DNA from: Wagnerdoeblera intermedia
Lineage (GTDB): Bacteria; Pseudomonadota; Alphaproteobacteria; Rhodobacterales; Rhodobacteraceae
Reading direction: 5' to 3' (one strand)
DNA length: 64,000 nt
Assembly (NCBI RefSeq): GCF_042647465.1
Contig: NZ_JBHRVN010000004.1
Shown here: in pieces, positions 10,085-18,343 of the stretch
Numbering within the stretch: the first letter of the stretch is position 1
Layout of the letters: each line of letters opens with the position of its first letter
Program-made: the position numbers and the translations under genes
Notes under the pieces: model-generated
Databases searched by the model: none
Told to the model about the DNA's origin: nothing
Seen by the model: the letters and a program-made list of their open reading frames with translations, nothing else

Positions 10085-10978
10085 ATGGGTGACACTGCGC
10101 AGATTTTGCGTCGAAAACTGGCCGCGGCGCGGCCTGCGGACGTGGCAACGGAAACGGCAGCGCGGACATGGCGCGTGGGCCTGGCACGCGCCGCGCGCGA
10201 GCTTGCGGGATTGCCCTTCGCGCCCGACGATGTGCGCGACGAACGGCTCTCTCTGGCTGAGGTCCTGGACAAACTGCCGGAGCGGTCTTTTTACGCGGTG
10301 CTGGAAGGGCCGGGGCAGGCCCTTGGCACCCCGCTGGACGCGCCCGCCACCCCCAGGCGGCTGACCCGCACCGATGCGGCGCTCTGTGCCGGGGTGATTG
10401 ATGGCGGGCTGCTCTTTCTTGAAACGGGCCTCGAGACCAGTTCTGAGCGTGCCTGGGCGGGCGGATACAGATATTCTTCTTTCATCGAGGATGAGCGACC
10501 GCTCTCGCTGCTGCTGGAGGATCAGCCCTATCGCTGCCTCAGCCTCAGCGGCAATCTGACAGGCACCAGCCGGACCGGATTTGCCCTGCTGTGCCTTCCT
10601 GCCGAAGGGCGCAGCCTGCCCGGTCGCAACTCTCCCTCCCAATCCCCCCCGCCGGACCCGGAGTGGAGCCGGGCTTTCTCTCAGCAGCTCGGCGAGGCTG
10701 AGGTGACTTTGATGGCGGTTCTGGCGCGGATTGAACTCTCCCTTGATGCCTCCATGGAGTTGAAGCCCGGAAGCCTGCTGCGGATCGGGCCGGGCGATCC
10801 GCTCTCCCTCTCTCTGACCGGTCCGGAGGGCGATCCCCTCTGCGCCGGGCGCCTTGGGCGTCAGGGGGCGCAGCGTGCCGTTAAGATCACCCCCGGCCAG
10901 TCGCATGGGGAACCGCCCCTCACGCAGGGGGAGCCGATCGAACCTGCCACGCAGGCCCCCGCTCTCAGGTCCGCGTGA
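10085..10978 (+). CDS. FliM/FliN-like protein with C-terminal SpoA domain
   Basis: A 297-residue protein. Residues about 200-275 (EVTLMAVLARIELSLDAS, LKPGSLLRIG, CAGRLGRQGAQRAVKI) match the SpoA/FliN beta-domain pattern: a short strand, a hydrophobic core, an LKPGD-like turn, and a GrxG..gg.avri ending. The N-terminal about 180 residues resemble a degenerate FliM middle domain at most. True FliM and FliN are C-ring switch proteins bound by CheY-P. Here no flagellar gene is adjacent, so this is an orphan paralogue. A proline/serine-rich stretch (about 180-195) separates the domains. AGGAGCGG precedes the ATG. Confidence 0.65.
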   Translation: MGDTAQILRRKLAAARPADVATETAARTWRVGLARAARELAGLPFAPDDVRDERLSLAEVLDKLPERSFYAVLEGPGQALGTPLDAPATPRRLTRTDAALCAGVIDGGLLFLETGLETSSERAWAGGYRYSSFIEDERPLSLLLEDQPYRCLSLSGNLTGTSRTGFALLCLPAEGRSLPGRNSPSQSPPPDPEWSRAFSQQLGEAEVTLMAVLARIELSLDASMELKPGSLLRIGPGDPLSLSLTGPEGDPLCAGRLGRQGAQRAVKITPGQSHGEPPLTQGEPIEPATQAPALRSA

Positions 10979-11759
10979 CAGCCGGTCACGGCCTCTTTTC
11001 ATGGTCAGCGGTTTTTAAAGCGCGGCAGAATGCGGCCTGTCCCTGCCACAAGTGACGCCCGGGATTTTCCCGGCCCGCCACGCAGGCAGGCGTGAGGGTG
11101 AGCGGTGAGCGGTGAGCGGTGAGCGGTGAGCGGTGAGCGGTGAGCGGTGAGCGGTGAGCGGTGAGCGGTGAGCGGTGAGCGGTGAGCGGTCGTGCTTAAG
11201 GCCCGCCCCTGTTGCCAGAGCCGGATGAAGCCCAAGCGCGGACACGGGTGTCGGACGGCCTCTCTCGCCGGCTGTCGGGTAACATGCGGTGACCCGATAA
11301 ACCCTGCCGAAGGTGCATTGACCTTCTGCGAGGGCGGGCGGACCTCTCCCTCCAGGGCCCCCGAAAGACCGCCCCATGCCGAAGGAGCGCGCCTTGAAAA
11401 AGCGCCGCGCAGGATCTCTGCCCCGGGCAAAGCGATCTGCGAAACGGACCCCATCTCTGCAACTTCGGACAGGAACAGCCCGCCCGCACTCCCCGCCAAA
11501 GCGAGTGATCCTCACGAAAAGCCGGGCTTCGTTACAAATCCTTTCAATCCCACAGAAAGTTCAGAAGAATTCCTGCCGAAAAGCGCAACAATCCTGCCCT
11601 GCAGGCCTTGCGCCCTGACCGTGTTATCTTTCATTTAGGGCAAGGCCCTTTTCGATGTTGCGTCGCCCTGTTCTGCCCCTTTGCGGTGCGGTTTTCCCGG
11701 GTCGGCCTGCCGTCGACGGGAACCGAGATACCACAAACCACCGGAAGGGACCGCTTCGG
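10979..11759. other. 781-bp region without a convincing gene
   Basis: Between the SpoA gene and mrpA. It contains the 7-bp tandem array (11098-11188), a small hairpin CCGGG/CCCGG near 11059-11073, and a GAAGGT/ACCTTC hairpin at 11309-11326. Open frames exist on both strands (for example 11192-11638 plus, 11015-11515 minus), but they are basic, proline/serine/arginine-rich, have no ribosome site or recognisable domain, and look like GC-rich noise. A GGAAGGGA site at 11743-11750 belongs to mrpA. Confidence 0.6.
11098..11188. repeat. Heptanucleotide tandem repeat, 13 copies of GTGAGCG
   Basis: Thirteen perfect head-to-tail copies of the 7-bp unit GTGAGCG occupy 91 bp, preceded by an imperfect start (GTGAGG at 11092) and ended by GTCGTG. 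Perfect identity suggests recent slippage and a variable-number locus. The plus strand has TGA stops in every frame through the array, whereas the minus strand is open in all three frames. Confidence 0.98.
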
Positions 11760-14660
11760 ATGATCGAACAGAACCTGATCCTGATCCTCGTCGCGCTGCC
11801 GTTCTTTGCCGCCCTGATCAACGCCACGCTGAATGTCAGCGCGCATCGGGCCGCAGCCTGGAGTTCGGGACTGTCGCTCGGCGCGGGTCTGCTGATCCTG
11901 CTGGCGCTGATGCCCCCGCTGACAGAACAGGGGATTCTCCGATCGGTCGTGCAATGGGTGCCTTCGGTCCGTCTGAACCTCAGCTTCCGGCTCGACTGGT
12001 TCTCCTGGAGCTTCACTTTCCTGGTGCTGCTTATCGGCATCCTGGTGGTGGTCTATGCGCGGTTTTACCTCGACAAAACCGATCCGGTGCCGCGGTTTTA
12101 TTCCTTCCTGATGGCCTTTACCGGGGCCATGGTCGGTGTGCTGACCTCGGGCAATATCCTGATGCTGGTGGTTTTCTGGGAGCTGACCTCGCTAACCTCT
12201 TTCCTGCTGATCGGCTATTGGTATCAGAACCAGTCGGCGCGGGACGGGGCAAGGATGGCGCTGGTGGTTACCGGTTCGGGCGGGCTTTGCCTGCTGGTCG
12301 GGATGCTGGTCATCGGGCAGATCGTGGGCAGCTATGATCTCGACCGGGTGCTGGGCTCGGGCGAGCTGATCACCTCGCATCCGCTTTATCCGGTGGCGCT
12401 GGTGCTTTTCCTGCTGGGTGCTTTCACCAAATCGGCGCAGTTCCCTTTCCACTTCTGGCTGCCCGGCGCCATGGCCGCGCCGACCCCGGTGTCGAGCTTC
12501 CTGCATTCGGCCACCATGGTGAAGGCGGGTGTCTTCCTGCTGATCCGCTTTCAGCCCGCGCTTGGCGGGACGGATCTGTGGTTCTGGCTCGTCTGCGGGA
12601 CGGGCATGGCCACGCTGACCATCGGCGCGGTGATCGGTCTCTTCCGCCATGATCTGAAGGGGCTTCTGGCCTATTCCACGATCAGCCACCTCGGCCTCAT
12701 CACCGCGCTTGCGGGCATGGGCAGCCCGCTGGCCATTACGGCGGCGGTGTTTCACATCGCCAACCACGCGATTTTCAAAGCCTCGCTCTTTATGATGGCG
12801 GGGATCGTCGATCATGAGACCGGCACCCGCGACATGCGCCGCCTCTCGGGTCTGCGCCGACTGATGCCGGTGACGGCCGTGCTGGCGATCCTTGGCTCTG
12901 CGGCCATGGCGGGTGTGCCGCTGCTCAGCGGGTTCCTCTCCAAAGAGATGTTCCTGGCGGAAACGCTGGCCGGCTATGACGGCAGCCTGTTTGATCAGGC
13001 CCTGCCGGTGATTGCGACGGTGGCGAGCCTCTTTTCGGCGGCTTATTCACTGCGCCTTGTCCATGCGGTTTTCTTTGGCCCTGAAGCCACAGACCTTCCG
13101 AAAACCCCGCATGAGCCACCGCATTGGATGCGCCTCCCGGTCGAGCTTCTGGTCTGTCTCTCGGTGCTGATCGGCGTGCTTCCTGCCCTGACGATTGAGC
13201 CCTGGGTGAACCTCGCCGCAGGCTCGATCATCGGCCCGGCCTTTGAGGGTGTGCATATCGCCATCTGGCACGGTTTCAACACCGCACTTCTGATGAGCGT
13301 CATCGCGCTCGGCGGCGGGGCTGCGCTTTATCTGCTGACCGCGAAAGCGATTGAGGCAGGTCCGGAAGGTCCGCCGCTGCTGCACCGTCTGCGCGCTCAG
13401 AAGATCTATGAGCGCATCCTGCTGGAGGGCACCTGGAAGATCCCGCGCCTTGTCTATCAGTCCATCGGCACCGAGCGGCTGCAGCCGCAGATCCGCATGC
13501 TGATGCTGATGGCGGTGATTGCCGGTCTCTATTCGCTCTGGGGTGTGTTGCAGTTCTCGCCGGTACCGCGGATGCATGACATGAACCCGGCCTTTGCGCT
13601 GATGTGGGTTGTCGGCGCAGCCTGTGCGGCCGGGGCGGCGGTTCAGGCGAAATATCACCGCTTTGCCGCTGTGATCCTGCTGGGGGGCGCGGGTCTGGTG
13701 ACCTGTGTGACCTTCGCCTGGCTTTCGGCGCCGGATCTTGCGGTGACGCAGCTGCTGGTCGAGATTGTCACCACGGTGCTTCTGCTTCTGGGGCTGCGCT
13801 GGCTGCCCAAGCGCAACGAGGAGATCCCTGAGGACAAAGAGGTTCAGGCCAAGGCCCGCCGCCTCCGTGACTTCATCATTGCGGCCTTTGCCGGTCTGGG
13901 GCTTGCGCTGATCTCTTACGCGCTGATGACCCGTCCGCTGATCCCCAATATCGGCGACTGGTTCCTGCGCAATGCCTATTATGAGGGCGGCGGCACCAAT
14001 ACCGTCAACGTCATCCTGGTCGACTTCCGCGCCTTTGATACCTTCGGTGAGATCACCGTTCTCGCCATCGTGGGTCTGACGGTCTATGCGCTGCTGCGCC
14101 GCTTCCGCCCTGCCCCCGAAAGCGCGGTTCTGCCTGCGCAGCAGGGGCCTTTTGTGGCTGAGGCACTGAAGGATTATCTGACGATCCCGGCGCTGATCAT
14201 GCGCTGGATGTTCCCGGTCCTGATGCTGGTTGCGGCCTATTTCTTCTTCCGGGGCCACGATCTGCCCGGCGGCGGCTTCTCGGCCGGGGTGACCATGGCG
14301 ATCGCGTTTTTGCTGCAATATATCGCGCATAACGTCCGTTGGGTTGAAAGCCGGCTGGTGGTGCTGCCGATCCGCTGGATGGGCTTTGGCCTGCTGATCG
14401 CGGGGGCAGCGGGGGTCGGGGCCTGGCTCTTTGGCTATCCCTTCCTTACCGCCCATGCGCGCTACATCGATGTGCCGCTGATCGGCAAAGTCCCTGCAGC
14501 TTCCGCTATGATCTTTGACACCGGCGTCTTTGCGCTGGTCATGGGGGCGACCGTCCTCATGCTGATCGCCATTGCCCACCAGTCGCTGCGCTCGGCCCGC
14601 CGCCGTGAGCAGACCGGTGAGGCTGAGAAAGACACCAACGCCAGGAAGGAGACCGTCTGA
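11760..14660 (+). CDS. mrpA: Mrp antiporter subunit A fused to subunit B
   Basis: A 966-residue multi-spanning subunit of the Mrp (Mnh/Pha) monovalent cation/proton antiporter. Residues about 1-780 are MrpA, homologous to the proton-channel subunit NuoL (SATMVKAGVFLL, the conserved lysine region, and HFWLPGAMAAPTPVSS). Residues about 800-950 are a MrpB domain (RGHDLPGGGFSAGVTMA), so A and B are fused as in rhizobial PhaAB. The frame is open from 11655, but MIEQNLILILVALP at 11760 has a well-spaced GGAAGGGA and begins the first membrane helix. It overlaps mrpC by ATGA and heads a six-gene operon. Confidence 0.95.
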   Translation: MIEQNLILILVALPFFAALINATLNVSAHRAAAWSSGLSLGAGLLILLALMPPLTEQGILRSVVQWVPSVRLNLSFRLDWFSWSFTFLVLLIGILVVVYARFYLDKTDPVPRFYSFLMAFTGAMVGVLTSGNILMLVVFWELTSLTSFLLIGYWYQNQSARDGARMALVVTGSGGLCLLVGMLVIGQIVGSYDLDRVLGSGELITSHPLYPVALVLFLLGAFTKSAQFPFHFWLPGAMAAPTPVSSFLHSATMVKAGVFLLIRFQPALGGTDLWFWLVCGTGMATLTIGAVIGLFRHDLKGLLAYSTISHLGLITALAGMGSPLAITAAVFHIANHAIFKASLFMMAGIVDHETGTRDMRRLSGLRRLMPVTAVLAILGSAAMAGVPLLSGFLSKEMFLAETLAGYDGSLFDQALPVIATVASLFSAAYSLRLVHAVFFGPEATDLPKTPHEPPHWMRLPVELLVCLSVLIGVLPALTIEPWVNLAAGSIIGPAFEGVHIAIWHGFNTALLMSVIALGGGAALYLLTAKAIEAGPEGPPLLHRLRAQKIYERILLEGTWKIPRLVYQSIGTERLQPQIRMLMLMAVIAGLYSLWGVLQFSPVPRMHDMNPAFALMWVVGAACAAGAAVQAKYHRFAAVILLGGAGLVTCVTFAWLSAPDLAVTQLLVEIVTTVLLLLGLRWLPKRNEEIPEDKEVQAKARRLRDFIIAAFAGLGLALISYALMTRPLIPNIGDWFLRNAYYEGGGTNTVNVILVDFRAFDTFGEITVLAIVGLTVYALLRRFRPAPESAVLPAQQGPFVAEALKDYLTIPALIMRWMFPVLMLVAAYFFFRGHDLPGGGFSAGVTMAIAFLLQYIAHNVRWVESRLVVLPIRWMGFGLLIAGAAGVGAWLFGYPFLTAHARYIDVPLIGKVPAASAMIFDTGVFALVMGATVLMLIAIAHQSLRSARRREQTGEAEKDTNARKETV

Positions 14661-15001
14661 TGGAATTCGTGCTGTCCTGCGCCATCGGGATCCTTGCCGC
14701 TTCCGGCATCTGGCTGATGATGCGCCCGCGTACCTTTCAGGTGATCGTGGGGCTGTGCCTGGTGTCCTATGCGGTCAACCTTTTCATCTTCTCGACGGGG
14801 CGCCTGACCATGGGCGCGCCGCCGATCATGCCCAAGGGCTGGTTTGTGAACCCTGCTGCCTATGCTGATCCCCTGCCCCAGGCTCTGGTGCTGACGGCCA
14901 TCGTCATCAGCTTTGCCACCACGGCGCTTTTCCTTGTCGTCATGCTGGCCGCGCGCGGCTTTACCGGCACCGACCATGTTGACGGGAAGGAGCGCGACTG
15001 A
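14660..15001 (+). CDS. mrpC: Mrp antiporter subunit C
   Basis: A 113-residue NuoK-like membrane subunit with three hydrophobic segments and the family motif GLCLVSYAVNLFIFSTGR. It works with MrpA and MrpD in the proton-translocating core of the complex. The start codon overlaps the mrpA stop (ATGA at 14660) and its own stop overlaps the mrpD start by one base, so translation is coupled. AAGGAGA lies just before the start. Confidence 0.95.
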   Translation: MEFVLSCAIGILAASGIWLMMRPRTFQVIVGLCLVSYAVNLFIFSTGRLTMGAPPIMPKGWFVNPAAYADPLPQALVLTAIVISFATTALFLVVMLAARGFTGTDHVDGKERD

Positions 15002-16638
15002 TGATGGGACTGAGCGATCATCTGATCATCCTGCCGATCCTGATCCCGTTCTTCGCGGGCGCATTGATGCTGCTTTATGATGACCGGCAGCGCAAAGCGA
15101 AGCTCGGCATCAGCCTGGTGGCGACGCTTGCGACCCTTGTGGTGGCGGTAGAGCTTCTGAACCGCTCCAAGGGGAATGCGCTGTCGGGCGGCAACGACAT
15201 TGCTTTTTATCTGCTGGGCGACTGGGCGGTGCCTTACGGCATCATCCTGGTGATCGACCGTCTGTCAGCGATGATGCTGGTGCTGACCTCGCTGCTGGCG
15301 ATCCCGGCGCTTCTCTATTCCGGCGCGGGCTGGCACCGGCAGGGTCAGAACTTCCAGTCGATGTTCATGTTCCTGCTGATGGGTCTGAACGGCGCGTTCC
15401 TGACCGGGGATCTCTTCAACCTCTTTGTGTTCTTTGAGGTTCTGCTGGCGGCCTCTTATGGTCTGCTGCTCCATGGCTCGGGCCAGCTGCGCGTGCGTGC
15501 GGGTCTGCATTATATTGCGATGAACCTTGCGGCGTCGCTGCTCTTCCTAGTGGGCGTTTCGCTGATCTACGGCGTGACCGGCACGCTTTCCATGGCGCAG
15601 CTGTCGAACCTGGTGGCCTCGGTTCCCGATGCGGACCGGCCGCTGCTGCATGTGGGCACCGCCATGCTCGGCATCGCCTTCCTGGTGAAGGCGGGGATTT
15701 ACCCGCTCTCCTTCTGGCTGCCGACCGCCTATATGGCAGGCTCGGCCCCGGTGGCGGCGATGTTTGCGATCATGACCAAGGTCGGGATCTATATCATCCT
15801 GCGCATCACCATGCTGGCCTTTGGCGCGGGCGCGGGCAGCTCAGCAGGCTTTGCGGCGGAAGTGCTGGTGGCGCTGGGTCTTGCGACCATTGCCTATGGC
15901 AGCTTCGGCGTGCTGGCCTCACAGGGGCTGGGCCGGGTGACCGGGCATCTGGTGATGATTTCCTCGGGCACGCTTCTGACCGTCAACGGCCTTGCGCTGA
16001 TGGGCGGTGGCATCGGCATGCTGGCGGGGGCGCTTTATTATATGGTGGGCTCAACCCTGGCCACCGGCGCGCTTTTTCTGCTCATCGAACCGCTGAGCCG
16101 CGAAGAGGGGGGCATTGCCGCCATGCTCGCGCTGACGGCGGATGCCTATGGTCTTGATCTCTCAGACGAAGACAGCACCGAGCAGGATGAGGAGGGGCTC
16201 GCCATTCCCGGTGTGATGACCATTCTGGGCCTGCTCTTCGGGGTCTGTCTGATGATGCTGGCGGGCATGCCGCCCCTTGCGGGGTTTATCGGCAAGCTTG
16301 GTATTCTCGGCGGGGCGATGTCGGCCCCTGCCCTGCCTCCGGCGCTGGTCTGGATCTTTGTGGCGCTGGTAATTGTCTCGGGCCTTGCCTCGCTGCTGGC
16401 GCTGGTGCGGATCGGCATTCAGACCTTCTGGGCCGCTGATGGCACGCCGCCGAGGGTGATGGCTTCTGAGATCGCGCCGATTGGCGTGCTGGCCGGTCTG
16501 CTGATCCTGCTGACCATTCAGGGGCAGGACATCTTCCGCTATATGGAGGCCACCTCCCGCGCGCTTCATGCCCCGGAAATCTACGTTCAGGGTGTGATTG
16601 AGGCCCCGCGTGTCGTTGACGGAGGAGACCGGCCATGA
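15001..16638 (+). CDS. mrpD: Mrp antiporter subunit D
   Basis: A 545-residue NuoM/N-like antiporter subunit with about 14 membrane helices. Visible signatures include FVFFEVLLAASYGLLLHG, LVKAGIYPLSFWLP and TGHLVMISSGTLL. These resemble the proton-channel subunits of complex I and carry membrane lysines and glutamate needed for transport. An acidic insertion (SDEDSTEQDEEG, about residues 388-400) sits in a loop between helices. ATGATG occurs at the start, giving two possible initiators three bases apart. It overlaps mrpE by four bases. Confidence 0.96.
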   Translation: MMGLSDHLIILPILIPFFAGALMLLYDDRQRKAKLGISLVATLATLVVAVELLNRSKGNALSGGNDIAFYLLGDWAVPYGIILVIDRLSAMMLVLTSLLAIPALLYSGAGWHRQGQNFQSMFMFLLMGLNGAFLTGDLFNLFVFFEVLLAASYGLLLHGSGQLRVRAGLHYIAMNLAASLLFLVGVSLIYGVTGTLSMAQLSNLVASVPDADRPLLHVGTAMLGIAFLVKAGIYPLSFWLPTAYMAGSAPVAAMFAIMTKVGIYIILRITMLAFGAGAGSSAGFAAEVLVALGLATIAYGSFGVLASQGLGRVTGHLVMISSGTLLTVNGLALMGGGIGMLAGALYYMVGSTLATGALFLLIEPLSREEGGIAAMLALTADAYGLDLSDEDSTEQDEEGLAIPGVMTILGLLFGVCLMMLAGMPPLAGFIGKLGILGGAMSAPALPPALVWIFVALVIVSGLASLLALVRIGIQTFWAADGTPPRVMASEIAPIGVLAGLLILLTIQGQDIFRYMEATSRALHAPEIYVQGVIEAPRVVDGGDRP

Positions 16639-17123
16639 CCCGTCTGATCCCGCATCCGCTCCTGTCGCTGACGCTCGTTCTGATGTGGCTTCTGCTGACC
16701 AGTTTTTCGCTGGGCCATCTCGTGCTTGGCACCGCGCTCGGACTGATCATCGGCTGGTTCTTCCGCCTGCTTGAGCCCGAGCAGCCGCGCCTGCGCCGTG
16801 TCTGGCCGCTGGTGAAGCTGATGGGCATTGTGGCGGTGGATATCCTGCGCTCCAACATCGCCGTGGCCTGGCTGATCCTGACGCGCGGCCGCCACGGCAG
16901 CCGCCGCTCGGGCTTTCTTGAGATCCCGCTTGAGCTGAAAGACCCCCATGCCCTGTCGCTGCTGGCGATGATCGTCACCGCCACCCCCGGCACCGCCTGG
17001 CTTGCCCATGACATGGACAGCGGTGTTCTGGTCCTGCACGTCTTCGATCTGATCGATGAGGACGACTGGCGCGAGCTGATCCACACCCGTTACGAGACCC
17101 TGCTGATGGAGGCCTTCGGATGA
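16635..17123 (+). CDS. mrpE: Mrp antiporter subunit E
   Basis: A 162-residue subunit with two N-terminal membrane segments followed by a cytoplasmic part, and the family pattern TATPGTAWLAHDM near residues 115-130. It is required for assembly or activity of the Mrp complex, without a known channel of its own. ATG 16635 overlaps the mrpD stop (ATGA), with GGAGGAGA upstream, and its end overlaps mrpF in the same way. Confidence 0.94.
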   Translation: MTRLIPHPLLSLTLVLMWLLLTSFSLGHLVLGTALGLIIGWFFRLLEPEQPRLRRVWPLVKLMGIVAVDILRSNIAVAWLILTRGRHGSRRSGFLEIPLELKDPHALSLLAMIVTATPGTAWLAHDMDSGVLVLHVFDLIDEDDWRELIHTRYETLLMEAFG

Positions 17124-17404
17124 CAACCGGTCTGATCCTCTGGCTGGCGCTGACCTGGGCACAGATTGCCCTGGCGCTGGCGGCCTGTTTTTCCTTTCTG
17201 CGGCTCTGGAAGGGCCCAAGGGCGCAGGACCGCGTCATCGGTCTCGATACGCTTTATTTCTGCGCCATGCTGATGCTGGTGGTCACCGGTGCAAGGCTTG
17301 GAACGCCCTTCTTCTATGAGGCCTCGATGGTCATCGGCGTGGTGGGCTTTGTTGCCACGGTGACGGCGGCGAAATTCCTCCTCCGGGGCGAGGTGATCGA
17401 ATGA
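17120..17404 (+). CDS. mrpF: Mrp antiporter subunit F
   Basis: A 94-residue membrane protein with three hydrophobic segments and the family motif RLWKGPRAQDRVIGLDTL. Homologues have been linked to cholate resistance and cation/proton antiport within the Mrp complex. Overlapping ATGA junctions tie it to mrpE and mrpG. Confidence 0.94.
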   Translation: MTTGLILWLALTWAQIALALAACFSFLRLWKGPRAQDRVIGLDTLYFCAMLMLVVTGARLGTPFFYEASMVIGVVGFVATVTAAKFLLRGEVIE

Positions 17405-17820
17405 GCACGACCTATCTTGAGACCTTTCCCTGGTGGATCGCCCTGCCCGCCGCCTTCTTTATGGTCGTGGGCTCCACACTTGCGCTTCTGGGCAGCCTCG
17501 GGCTCTGGCAGCTGAAAAGCTTTTATGACCGCCTGCATGCACCGACCCTGGTCTCAAGCTGGGGCGCGGCAGCGATCCTGCTGGCCTCGATCCTGCTCTT
17601 CAGCTGGGGCGGCAGCCGCCTTGTCATCCATGAACTCGTTATCGGGATCTTCCTGCTGATCACCACGCCGGTCACCCTGATGATGGTGGGCCGGGCGGCG
17701 CTTTATCGTGACCGTGTGGCAGGCTCTCCCGAACTGCCGGAGCATCTTCACCTCCATGAGGCCGCCCCGCCCGCCTCTGACCCGGCCCCTGCCGCCCCGC
17801 CGGAGCGCAAAGCTGACTGA
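17401..17820 (+). CDS. mrpG: Mrp antiporter subunit G
   Basis: A 139-residue membrane protein with about three hydrophobic helices (ALPAAFFMVVGSTLALLGSLG and two more) and the family motif FYDRLHAPTLVSSWG. The last 30 residues form a Pro/Ala-rich, charged tail (PPASDPAPAAPPERKAD) that extends beyond the compact family core. It is the last gene of the coupled mrpA(B)CDEFG set. No clear terminator follows, so the small downstream frame could be co-transcribed. Confidence 0.94.
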   Translation: MSTTYLETFPWWIALPAAFFMVVGSTLALLGSLGLWQLKSFYDRLHAPTLVSSWGAAAILLASILLFSWGGSRLVIHELVIGIFLLITTPVTLMMVGRAALYRDRVAGSPELPEHLHLHEAAPPASDPAPAAPPERKAD

Positions 17821-17863
17821 AACGGCATTTGCCAAAAAGGGCCGGATATGCGACTTCGGTCAC

Positions 17864-18250
17864 ATGACGCGCCCGACCCCCCTGCTGTGGACGGCCAGCG
17901 CCCGGACAGTTCTGTCCGGGCTTTTGGTGCTTCTGCTGATGCTGGTCTGGCAGTTCAGCCCGGGCCTGCGCCTCTCGCGCAGCGCCGGAGGGGCTGAGCG
18001 GGTCACGGCGGTGCTGCGCACGGCCCTGCCGCCTGAGGCGGTGAAATTCCATCAGATTGCCCCCGCCGCCCGCACGGGCGATGACGGTGCCTCCGGCGAT
18101 CTGCCCTTTGCGGCGCTGCTGCCGCACCCCCAGGCGCGTGCCTGCGATCTGCCCGGTCTGATCCGCGCGCCCGCCGGCCCACAGCCCTGCGCCAGCGACC
18201 GGATGCTGCGCCCCGGCGCACGCGCGCCCCCGGCGTCGCACAGCCCCTGA
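17864..18250 (+). CDS. Hypothetical small membrane-anchored protein
   Basis: A 128-residue frame between mrpG and secDF. It has a basic N-terminus and one clear hydrophobic helix (VLSGLLVLLLMLVWQF, about residues 15-31), followed by a Pro/Ala/Arg-rich segment with two cysteines that would be periplasmic. I recognise no family. There is no good ribosome site, the composition is typical of GC-rich noise in the C-terminal half, and the open frame extends upstream into mrpG, so it may not be a gene. The membrane helix is the only positive sign. Confidence 0.35.
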   Translation: MTRPTPLLWTASARTVLSGLLVLLLMLVWQFSPGLRLSRSAGGAERVTAVLRTALPPEAVKFHQIAPAARTGDDGASGDLPFAALLPHPQARACDLPGLIRAPAGPQPCASDRMLRPGARAPPASHSP

Positions 18251-18343
18251 CCCATTTCGCCCCTTTGCTCTCCCCTCAGGGGCCCCGCTCTTTCCGCCGA
18301 ACCAGAGCCCGCTTTGCCGGGCTTCGATTAACCGGAGTGCTCA

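Noticed and set aside
11005..11638. Open frames on both strands through or beside the heptamer array
   Set aside because: A 7-bp unit without a minus-strand stop keeps all three minus frames open automatically. The proteins are low-complexity, with no ribosome site.
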